Shown here: positions 1 through 5,798 of the stretch, one piece after another
Layout: each line of letters starts with the position of its first letter
Numbering within the stretch: position 1 is the stretch's first letter
Position numbers and translations under genes: made by a program
The notes under the pieces: model-generated
What the model saw: only the letters and a program-made list of their open reading frames with translations
The model's database searches: none
What the model was told of the DNA's origin: nothing
DNA from: Planctomycetota bacterium
GTDB lineage: Bacteria; Planctomycetota; Planctomycetia; Pirellulales; UBA1268
NCBI GenBank assembly: GCA_003669255.1
Contig: QWPO01000061.1
Coordinates: 1 to 6,017, forward strand
Direction of reading: 5' to 3'
Length of the DNA stretch: 6,017 nt

Positions 1-94
1 CGACCCTTGCCGGCCGGGCAGAGGCGAACACGTGGCCGGCGATAACCCCCCGCGCCGCCGCGACTTGCGGATGGTTGATGGCGGCCGCGATGCC
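1..94. other. Unresolved edge region upstream of the first promoter
   Basis: No gene can be assigned with confidence. Three readings are possible. On the plus strand, frame 1 is open from the window edge to TAA at 43-45 and would end in a basic tail (GQRRTRGRR), as the C-terminus of an upstream gene might. Plus frame 3 is open to TGA at 96-98. On the minus strand, a frame beginning at GTG (complement of 113-115 or 101-103) is open to the window edge and reads MAARVGQGIAAAINHPQV and onward, which could be the start of a divergent gene with high third-position GC. All three are too short to recognise. Confidence 0.3.
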
Positions 95-124
95 TTGACC
101 CACGCGCGCCGCCACTCCTATAAA
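95..124 (+). promoter_or_regulatory. Sigma70-type promoter for the LptD-like gene
   Basis: A -35 hexamer TTGACC (95-100) and a -10 hexamer TATAAA (119-124) each match the sigma70 consensus at five of six positions and are separated by 18 bp. Transcription would begin near position 131. This is the only good promoter match noticed in the window. It lies upstream of the LptD-like gene but downstream of the farthest in-frame start codons, so it bears on the start choice. The call rests on visual consensus matching, and planctomycete sigma factor preferences may differ. Confidence 0.5.
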
Positions 125-136
125 CCCGCGATTTTC

Positions 137-152
137 CCGGCCTCTAGGCCGG
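137..152 (+). promoter_or_regulatory. GC-rich hairpin in the leader of the LptD-like gene
   Basis: CCGGCC (137-142) and GGCCGG (147-152) form a perfect 6-bp stem around the loop TCTA, with TTTT on both sides (132-135 and 153-156). If transcription starts near 131, the hairpin sits at the very 5' end of the mRNA, where it could protect the transcript or act in attenuation. Alternatively, stem plus T-run is a weak intrinsic terminator for a gene entering from the left. Either reading makes coding use of this stretch less likely. Confidence 0.4.
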
Positions 153-178
153 TTTTCGAACCCCAGCGAACGTCCCGA

Positions 179-3100
179 GTGCAGCACCGCCACCTGCCGC
201 CGGCGCCCTACGACCGCGCCCTCCGCCTCCGCGCGGAGTTGGGCCTGCGGTCTGCGCTCGCGGTGCTCGTGGCGGTTGCAGCGGCGTGGTTCGCCGGCGA
301 CCGCGTCGCTGCCCAGACGATCATGACGCCAGAGGCCAGTGCCGGCGCACTGTCCGCGTTGCCAGCCAAGGGACTCGCCGCCGCGATCGCCGAAGCGGGC
401 CGGATCGAGGTGCCGTCGGCCGATCCCGCTGAGCCGCTCGCCGTCAAGGCGACGCAGGCCGCGCGGTGGACCGAGGGCGCCTACGACGTTTGGCACCTGA
501 CGGGCGGCGTGCAGATCACACAGGGAGCGACCGAGGCGGCGGCGCACGAGGCCGTGATCTGGATTGAACAGGATGCCGCGGATGCCCTCGATGATAGCGC
601 GCAAGCGGCTGAGCCGCGTGTGCGGAGCGTGCTCGTCCGCATGGCGGGTGAGGTGAAGGTGACATCGACGGCCGGCGGCGACGATGGACCTGCGACGGTT
701 CGCGGGCCACGTTGGGCCGGCCGCTTCTGGACGCTCCGCGAACCGCGACTCGACTTCGCCAGTGTGGTCGGCAGCACCGCCCCGCCGCCGCTCTATGAGC
801 AACCGGCTGAGCCTACGGTGATCACGGCGGCAGGTGGCAAAGACGATGGTTCGGCGATCCGGCTCGCCTCGGCGGAGGAATCGCCGATCGAGCAGACGCA
901 GTTCAGCGAGTTCGGGGCGCCTGCTGTGCCGCAGGTGGCCGCCGCGGCACCGGCCCGTCGGCTGCGGGCCTTCCCGAGGTCGAGTGTGCCGCTGGCGATC
1001 AAGTGGCTGCCGAGCCCATCGGGCAATGAGTGGATCGCCGTGATCACGTCGGGGGTGAACCTCGTGATCGACGGCGTCGATCCGGCGGGCCCGCTCGACA
1101 TCTCCGCCGACCGGCTCGTGATCTGGACGCGTGGCTCGGCGCAGCCCAACCTCGACGGTGCAGATGCCCAGGCCGCCGACGCGCCGCTGGAGCTCTACAT
1201 GGAGGGCAACGTCGTCTTCCGCCAGGGCCAGCGGGTGGTCGAGGCGGAGAACATGTTCTACGACGTGCCGCGGTCGAGTGGCGTGATCACCGGGGCGACG
1301 GTGCTGACGCCGGTCGACAACTACTCCGGCGCCGTGCGACTGCGGGCCGACGTCATGCGGCAGGTGGACCGCAGCCGGTTCGTCGCCCAGCAGACGGGCC
1401 TCACCTCGAGCCGGCTGGGCGTGCCCACCTGGGAGTTCCGCTCCCGGGAACTGGAGTTCACCGACGAGCAGGTGCCGCTGGCTGGCCCGTATGGTCAGGC
1501 CGCGATCGACCCGGCCACCGGCGAGCCCGCGGTCGAGCACCAGCAGTTCATCACGAGTCGTGGCAACACGGTGACCGTCGGCGGCGTGCCCGTGCTCTGG
1601 TGGCCGGTCCTGGCGACCAACGCGAAGAAGCCGACCTTCTACATCAACGACCTGCAGCTCAAGAATGACCAGATCTTCGGGACACAGATCCTCACCGGCT
1701 GGGATGCCTTCCAGGTGTTCGGATGGCAGCGGCCGCCCGACGGTGTCGATTGGGATTTCGACGTCGACTACCTGAGCCTGCGTGGCCCCGGTGGCGGCAC
1801 GTCGCTGCTCTACAACCGGCCCTCGTTCCTCGGCCTGCAGACGCCGGCCAGCGGTGACCTCGACGCCTGGTTCGTTGGCGACGTGGGCAAAGACAACGTC
1901 GGTCTCTACCGCCGCGACCTCACGTACCCGGGATACCCGAATCGCACGTTCCGCGGCCGGACGTTCTGGAGGCACCGCCAGGATCTCGGCGGTACGACCG
2001 ACAGCTTCTTCGGCGGCTGGCAGGCTCGTGGTACGGCCGGCTGGATCAGCGACATGAACTTCCTCGAGGAGTACTACGAGGCCGAGTGGGAAGAGGGCTA
2101 CGAGCAACGGACGTGGCTCGACCTGCGGCGGCCCGTAGAAAACCGTGAACTCCGCCTGCTGACGAGCGTCCGCCTCGATCCGTTCTTCACGCAGACGGAG
2201 TGGTGGCCGCGGCTCGACCATTACTACATGGGCCAGCCGCTGCTCTATGACGCTGTGAGCTGGTACGAGCACTCAGGCATCGCCTACGCGAAGCAGAGCA
2301 CGCCGCAGACGCCGACGGTCGGCCAGGGCCGAGACATCTGGACGCTGCTTCCCTACGAGAGCAACGTGCTTGGCGAGCGGGTGTCGACGCGGCAGGAACT
2401 TGATCTCCCGTTCCAGGCGGGGGCGGTGAAGCTCGTGCCGTATGCCCTCGGCGAACTCGCCCACTGGGGCGAGGCGCTCGACGGATCGCCGCTCGATCGC
2501 GCCTACGGCCAGGTCGGTATCCGCTCGAGCCTGCCGATGTGGACGGCCGACAACACCGTCGAAAGCCAGCTCTGGAACCTCCACGGCATCGCCCACAAGG
2601 TGGTGTTTGAGGGCGAGTTTTCCTACGCGAATGCCACGCAGAACATCGACCAGCTCCCGCTCTACGACCAGATCGACGACGATACGATCAACCAGTATCG
2701 CCGCAACATCCCCTATTGGGATTTCAACGCTCCGCAGGGATCGGGCTACCCGACGCCGCTTGGGGCGCCCTACATCTTCGGGCCCGACAACAAATACGAC
2801 CCGCGGAGCTACGCTGTCCGTCGCGGCATGGGCAGTTGGGTCACCGGCCCCACTGAGATCGTCAACGACCTCACCGCGTTCCGCGTGGCGGCCCGGCAGC
2901 GGTGGCAGACGAAGCGGGGCCCGATCGGCAATCGGCGGATCATCGACTGGATCACATTCGACGTGGACGGCGAGTTCTTCCCAACGACGAGCCAGAACTT
3001 CGGCCAGGTGATGGGGCTCTGGCAGTACGACTTCCGCTGGCACGTGGGCGACCGCACGGCGGTGCTCTCGACGGCCGACGTCGACTTCTTCAGCGGCGGG

Positions 3101-3469
3101 CAGCAACTCTACACCGTGGGCTTGCTGTTGAACCGCACTCCCCGGGGGAGCTTCTACATCGGTTTCAACCAGTTTGGCGGACCGATCAGCGCTTCGGTGC
3201 TTGCTGGCTCGTACACCTACCGGATGAGCCCCAAGTGGGCGAGTTCGTTCGGATCGGCGATCGATCTCACCGGCAACAACATCGGCCAGAACTTCCAACT
3301 CGTACGAATCGGCGAGTCGTTCCTGATGACGTTTGGCTTCAACGTCGACTACAGCCGCAACAACGTCGGTGTGACGTTCAACCTCGAACCGCGGTTCCTC
3401 TCGCGGACGCAGTTCGCGAGTCGTTCGGGCATCGACATCCCGACGGCCGGGGCCTACGGGCTGGAGTAG
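179..3469 (+). CDS. lptD: LptD/OstA-like LPS-assembly outer-membrane protein
   Basis: LptD forms the outer-membrane barrel that, with LptE, inserts lipopolysaccharide into the cell surface. Numbered from GTG 179, the protein is 1096 residues. A basic N-region and a hydrophobic stretch at about 21-39 form a signal peptide, with likely cleavage after VAA (residue 45). Three OstA-like beta-strand segments follow: about 89-164 (HLTGGVQI, AVIWIEQ), 269-318 (ISADRLVIW) and 336-366 (MEGNVVFRQGQ, AENMFYDV). The last leads into an LptD-type middle region (about 381-431). From about 481 onward the sequence alternates aromatic and polar residues like a large beta-barrel, including EYYEAEWEEGYEQ (631-643) and FFTQTEWWPRLDHYY (669-683). 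It is longer than E. coli LptD (about 784 residues) and I found no cysteine, so the E. coli disulfide maturation cannot apply. The frame stays open upstream (GTG 32, ATG 71), but the promoter at 95-124, the leader hairpin and the signal peptide position favour GTG 179. No Shine-Dalgarno precedes it. The family assignment is fairly firm; strict LptD orthology is inferred. Confidence 0.82.
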   Translation: MQHRHLPPAPYDRALRLRAELGLRSALAVLVAVAAAWFAGDRVAAQTIMTPEASAGALSALPAKGLAAAIAEAGRIEVPSADPAEPLAVKATQAARWTEGAYDVWHLTGGVQITQGATEAAAHEAVIWIEQDAADALDDSAQAAEPRVRSVLVRMAGEVKVTSTAGGDDGPATVRGPRWAGRFWTLREPRLDFASVVGSTAPPPLYEQPAEPTVITAAGGKDDGSAIRLASAEESPIEQTQFSEFGAPAVPQVAAAAPARRLRAFPRSSVPLAIKWLPSPSGNEWIAVITSGVNLVIDGVDPAGPLDISADRLVIWTRGSAQPNLDGADAQAADAPLELYMEGNVVFRQGQRVVEAENMFYDVPRSSGVITGATVLTPVDNYSGAVRLRADVMRQVDRSRFVAQQTGLTSSRLGVPTWEFRSRELEFTDEQVPLAGPYGQAAIDPATGEPAVEHQQFITSRGNTVTVGGVPVLWWPVLATNAKKPTFYINDLQLKNDQIFGTQILTGWDAFQVFGWQRPPDGVDWDFDVDYLSLRGPGGGTSLLYNRPSFLGLQTPASGDLDAWFVGDVGKDNVGLYRRDLTYPGYPNRTFRGRTFWRHRQDLGGTTDSFFGGWQARGTAGWISDMNFLEEYYEAEWEEGYEQRTWLDLRRPVENRELRLLTSVRLDPFFTQTEWWPRLDHYYMGQPLLYDAVSWYEHSGIAYAKQSTPQTPTVGQGRDIWTLLPYESNVLGERVSTRQELDLPFQAGAVKLVPYALGELAHWGEALDGSPLDRAYGQVGIRSSLPMWTADNTVESQLWNLHGIAHKVVFEGEFSYANATQNIDQLPLYDQIDDDTINQYRRNIPYWDFNAPQGSGYPTPLGAPYIFGPDNKYDPRSYAVRRGMGSWVTGPTEIVNDLTAFRVAARQRWQTKRGPIGNRRIIDWITFDVDGEFFPTTSQNFGQVMGLWQYDFRWHVGDRTAVLSTADVDFFSGGQQLYTVGLLLNRTPRGSFYIGFNQFGGPISASVLAGSYTYRMSPKWASSFGSAIDLTGNNIGQNFQLVRIGESFLMTFGFNVDYSRNNVGVTFNLEPRFLSRTQFASRSGIDIPTAGAYGLE

Positions 3470-3595
3470 CGGGACTCGCGCCGGCCGTCATCGGCACGGC
3501 ATTCCTACGATCGGGGGGCCGGGCCACAAGGCCACAGGGCCATGGGGCGAATGTCACGGCCAAGGTGATACCATGCTTCCCAGGGAGTCGAAGTC
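3470..3595 (+). other. Intergenic region between lptD-like gene and zwf fusion
   Basis: This 126-bp gap has no gene. It contains four GGCC tetramers close together (3517-3541), two of them inside a direct repeat of GGCCACA (3522-3528 and 3530-3536). Adjacent tetramers can pair into small 4-bp hairpins such as GGCC-ACAA-GGCC. No T-run follows, so this is not a convincing intrinsic terminator. No clear promoter is visible either. Whether the dehydrogenase gene is read from the upstream transcript or from its own promoter is therefore open. Confidence 0.4.
3582..3587 (+). promoter_or_regulatory. Ribosome binding site of the zwf fusion gene
   Basis: AGGGAG lies 8 nt before ATG 3596 and is a good Shine-Dalgarno match at a standard distance. 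It fixes the start of the glucose-6-phosphate dehydrogenase gene and contrasts with the LptD-like gene, which has no such signal. Confidence 0.7.
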
Positions 3596-5503
3596 ATGGA
3601 TTCCGAACCATCGCCCGCCCGTCGTCCCGAACGGACTGCTGCCGCCGCTTCGGGTGTGCTCGTTATTGTGGGCGCGTCGGGCGACCTGACGAAGCGGCTG
3701 CTGATGCCGGCGGTCTACAACCTCGCCTGCGACGGGCTCTTACCCGAGGCGTTCGCAATCGTCGGCATGGGTCGCGAGCCGATGACGACCGCCGAGTTTC
3801 GCAACCAGCAGCGAGCCGAAATCGGCCGTTTCAAGACGCGGGTGACGCTCGACGAGCGCCGCTGGCAGTGGCTGGAATCGCGGCTGCACTACACCGGTGG
3901 CGAGTTCAACGATCCCGCAGCCTTCGCGCGACTCAAGGCGCTCGTCGACGACGTGGCGGCGGCGAGCGGTGCCGCCGGCAACACGCTGCTCTACCTGGCG
4001 ATCTCCCCCGATTTTTTCGGGCTCGTCAACCAGCAACTCGATGCCGCCGGGTTCACCGGGCTCGCGGGGCAGAAGCGGATCATCGTCGAGAAGCCGTTCG
4101 GGAAGGATCTGGCCTCGGCCCAATCGCTCAACCAGACGCTACTCGATCACTGGCGTGAGGAGGAGATCTACCGGATCGACCATTATCTCGGCAAGGAAAC
4201 GGTGCAGAATCTGCTGGCATTCCGGCTCGCCAACGGCATGTTCGCGCCCCTCTGGGACGCCCGGCACATCGACCATATTCAGATCTCCGCCACGGAGACC
4301 GTGGGCGTCGAGACCCGCGGGGGCTACTACGACAAGACGGGCGTCGTCCGCGACATGCTGCAGAACCATCTCCTGCAGATGCTGGCCTACGTCTGCATGG
4401 AGCCGCCGTCGTCGCTTGATCCGGGCGTCATTCGTGACGCCAAGTCGGACCTGCTCCGGTCGGTGAGGCTGTTGAATCGCACCGACGTCGAACGCGACTG
4501 TGTGCGGGGCCAATACGGTGCCGGTCTTCGGGTGGACGGTGAGGCCGTCGTCGGCTACCGAGAGGAGCCAGCTGTTGATCCCGACTCGAACACCGAGACC
4601 TACGCCGCCATCAAACTCCACATCGACAACGACCGCTGGGCCGGTATGCCGGTCTATCTGAGGTCGGGCAAGTCGCTTTGGAAACGGGGCACGGAGATCG
4701 TCGTGCAGTTTAAGCCGACCGCCCCGGCCGGCGGCCCGGGCAACCAGCTCATTTTTCACATTCAGCCGTTCCAGGCCGTGGAAATTCGCATGCAGGCCAA
4801 GAGGCCGGGGCCGACGTTCATGCTCCAGTCGGCCGGCATGCGGTTCGACTACGCCGAGACATTCGAGGCCGCCCGCGGCACCGGCTATGAGGTGCTGCTC
4901 TTCAGCGCGCTCAACGGGGATCCGACGCTCTTTTCCCGGACCGATTTCGTGGAGACCTCCTGGCAGATCGTGCAGCCGGTGCTCGACGCATGGCGGGAGT
5001 CACGAGCCGGCGACTATCCTAACTACGCCGCTGGAACGTGGGGGCCGCTGGCCGCCGGCATGCTCCTCTCGCGCGACGGCCGCCGCTGGCACGAGAGCCT
5101 CAATCGCGCGGTGCTGGCCCGGTCTCCGTTCTTCACCGCGGCCCCGGTGGTGCTGCTCAACAACCTCCTGCTGGCCTTTCAGCCGCTGGCCGTCGAGGCG
5201 GGCACCGCGGTGGTGGAGCGGGGCGATCTGAAATCGGAGATGTACTTCGTCTGCCGTGGCGAACTTGAAGCGGTCGGTGAGGCGGGAGAGGTGCTCGGCC
5301 GCATCCGGGAGGGTGAGTTCTTCGGTGAGATGGCGGTTCTCTTCGACCGGCCGCGGAGCGCGACGGTGCGGGCGACGCGTCCCTGCGACCTGCTGGTACT
5401 CGATGGCGGCGATTTTCGGCGGATCATCCAGGATTTTCCGGAGGCCGATGCCGAGTTCCGTCGCCTCGCGGCCGAGCGACAGGCGGCCCGTCGCGAAGCC
5501 TGA
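3596..5503 (+). CDS. zwf: Glucose-6-phosphate dehydrogenase fused to cyclic nucleotide-binding domain
   Basis: The enzyme oxidises glucose 6-phosphate to 6-phosphogluconolactone with NAD(P)+ in the cytoplasm, the entry step of the oxidative pentose phosphate and Entner-Doudoroff routes. Residues about 20-500 are a complete dehydrogenase: the nucleotide-binding motif GASGDLTKR (26-34), EKPFGK (165-170), the substrate signature RIDHYLGKE (193-201) with Asp195 and His196, the catalytic-base motif DMLQNH ending at His258, and a normal C-terminal stretch AAGTWGP to RDGRRW (478-498). A cyclic-nucleotide-binding domain follows with almost no linker (about 503-625): an N-terminal helical part (LARSPFF), GTAVVERGD (536-543), MYFVCRGELE and the phosphate-binding cassette GEFFGEMAVLFDRPRSATV (573-591), where Glu578 and Arg587-Ser588 match the ligand-contacting Glu72 and Arg82-Ser83 of E. 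coli CRP. A C-terminal helix of about 30 residues closes the protein. Ordinary bacterial Zwf is about 490 residues and lacks this domain. No DNA-binding domain follows, so the likely role is allosteric control of the enzyme. Catalytic identity is near certain; regulation by cAMP or cGMP is inferred. Confidence 0.96.
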   Translation: MDSEPSPARRPERTAAAASGVLVIVGASGDLTKRLLMPAVYNLACDGLLPEAFAIVGMGREPMTTAEFRNQQRAEIGRFKTRVTLDERRWQWLESRLHYTGGEFNDPAAFARLKALVDDVAAASGAAGNTLLYLAISPDFFGLVNQQLDAAGFTGLAGQKRIIVEKPFGKDLASAQSLNQTLLDHWREEEIYRIDHYLGKETVQNLLAFRLANGMFAPLWDARHIDHIQISATETVGVETRGGYYDKTGVVRDMLQNHLLQMLAYVCMEPPSSLDPGVIRDAKSDLLRSVRLLNRTDVERDCVRGQYGAGLRVDGEAVVGYREEPAVDPDSNTETYAAIKLHIDNDRWAGMPVYLRSGKSLWKRGTEIVVQFKPTAPAGGPGNQLIFHIQPFQAVEIRMQAKRPGPTFMLQSAGMRFDYAETFEAARGTGYEVLLFSALNGDPTLFSRTDFVETSWQIVQPVLDAWRESRAGDYPNYAAGTWGPLAAGMLLSRDGRRWHESLNRAVLARSPFFTAAPVVLLNNLLLAFQPLAVEAGTAVVERGDLKSEMYFVCRGELEAVGEAGEVLGRIREGEFFGEMAVLFDRPRSATVRATRPCDLLVLDGGDFRRIIQDFPEADAEFRRLAAERQAARREA

Positions 5504-5541
5504 GACTGCGTGTACGGGTCACTCTTGAGCCCCGGGCGGCT

Positions 5542-5553
5542 GCTTGTACAAGC
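5542..5553. repeat. 12-bp perfect palindrome
   Basis: GCTTGTACAAGC is identical to its own reverse complement. It overlaps the base of the hairpin at 5551-5575, and its left half corresponds to the GGCTTG end of the nearby direct repeats read on the opposite strand. It could be an operator-like site for a dimeric protein or simply the terminal part of the repeat element. The overlap favours the second reading. Confidence 0.5.
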
Positions 5554-5575
5554 CCAACGCCGTGAGGCGTGGGCT
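5546..5575 (-). repeat. Inverted, diverged copy of the hairpin repeat
   Basis: AGCCCA (5551-5556) and CGCC (5558-5561) pair with GGCG (5566-5569) and TGGGCT (5570-5575), giving a 10-bp stem with one bulged A and the loop GTGA, which fits the stable GNRA tetraloop class. Read on the minus strand, it gives GCCCACGCCTCACGGCG followed by TTGGGCTTG. This aligns with the three direct copies downstream (GCCCGCGGCCTCACGGCC followed by GGTCGGCTTG). It is therefore best read as a member of the same family in opposite orientation, an arrangement reminiscent of REP/BIME elements. Confidence 0.6.
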
Positions 5576-5598
5576 GAGCCACCACCAGACGCCGCATT

Positions 5599-5743
5599 CA
5601 GCGTGGTTCGCCCGCGGCCTCACGGCCGGTCGGCTTGAAGCGGGCTCAGCGTGAGGGGATGCCCGCGGCCTTACGGCCGGTCGGCTTGAACACAAACTCC
5701 AGCGTGGGGGGACGCCCGCGGCTTTACGGCCGGTCGGCTTACA
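5599..5743 (+). repeat. Three direct copies of a 30-bp hairpin repeat (REP-like)
   Basis: Cores lie at 5610-5639, 5661-5690 and 5714-5743, a period of 51-53 bp. Each begins GCCCGCGG and continues to ACGGCCGGTCGGCTT. Copies 1 and 2 differ at one base (loop TCAC versus TTAC). Copy 3 differs from copy 2 at one stem base and two bases at its end. Each core folds as GGCC-loop-GGCC plus an adjacent C-G pair and a weaker outer GCC/GGC pairing. The stem change in copy 3 (GGCT) keeps a G-U pair in plus-strand RNA. Each core is preceded by CAGCGTG (5599, 5647, 5700), so the repeating unit is larger than the hairpin. The pattern suggests a short non-autonomous palindromic element amplified in tandem. 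Confidence 0.8.
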
Positions 5744-5783
5744 CTCGCAGCTGGTTGTTCACCGCCTTGAACGCGACAGAGCC

Positions 5784-5788
5784 TGAGG
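5784..5788 (+). promoter_or_regulatory. Probable ribosome binding site of the GAF-domain gene
   Basis: TGAGG lies 10 nt before ATG 5799, slightly farther than ideal. The TGA at 5784-5786 is also an in-frame stop for the downstream gene, so ATG 5799 is the first ATG, GTG or TTG available in this frame, which supports the start. Confidence 0.45.
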
Positions 5789-5798
5789 CCACGCACCG

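Larger units (their letters stand above)
5504..5798. other. Non-coding region with a cluster of hairpin repeats
   Basis: This 295-bp gap shows no credible gene. Most of it is made of four related hairpin-forming units, three direct (5599-5743) and one inverted (5546-5575), listed separately. The remainder is a GC-rich stretch after the zwf stop (5504-5541) and about 55 bp before the GAF gene (5744-5798). No hairpin here is followed by a T-run, so no standard intrinsic terminator for the zwf fusion is visible. No convincing promoter for the GAF gene was seen. Confidence 0.6.

Noticed and set aside
32..178. GTG 32 or ATG 71 as the true start of the LptD-like gene
   Set aside because: A strong promoter and a leader hairpin lie inside this stretch, and the added residues would sit in front of an already complete signal peptide.
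2273..3298. A 341-codon minus-strand open frame opposite the LptD-like gene
   Set aside because: It is fully antisense to a convincing beta-barrel sequence, with a Val/Arg/Glu-rich composition typical of reverse-complement shadows and no domain motif.
3555..3575. A -10-like GATACC with TG upstream as a promoter for the zwf fusion
   Set aside because: The hexamer is a poor match and no credible -35 box sits at the right distance, so it is not distinguishable from chance.
2902..4158. A 418-codon plus-strand open frame bridging the end of the LptD-like gene, the intergenic gap and the start of zwf
   Set aside because: It overlaps two well-supported genes in another frame, its product is Arg/Gly/Ala-rich with no recognisable fold, and long spurious frames are expected at this GC content.
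4139..4759. A 206-codon minus-strand open frame opposite zwf
   Set aside because: It lies inside the conserved catalytic region of G6PD on the other strand and shows no recognisable motif.
5551..5575. The strong hairpin after zwf as an intrinsic terminator
   Set aside because: The stem is followed by GAGCCACCACC rather than a T-run, and its similarity to the neighbouring repeats explains it better.
5599..5743. The three regularly spaced repeats as a small CRISPR array
   Set aside because: The intervals of 21 and 23 bp are not unique: both contain the shared CAGCGTG block. An inverted copy lies next to the cluster, and no cas gene is in view.
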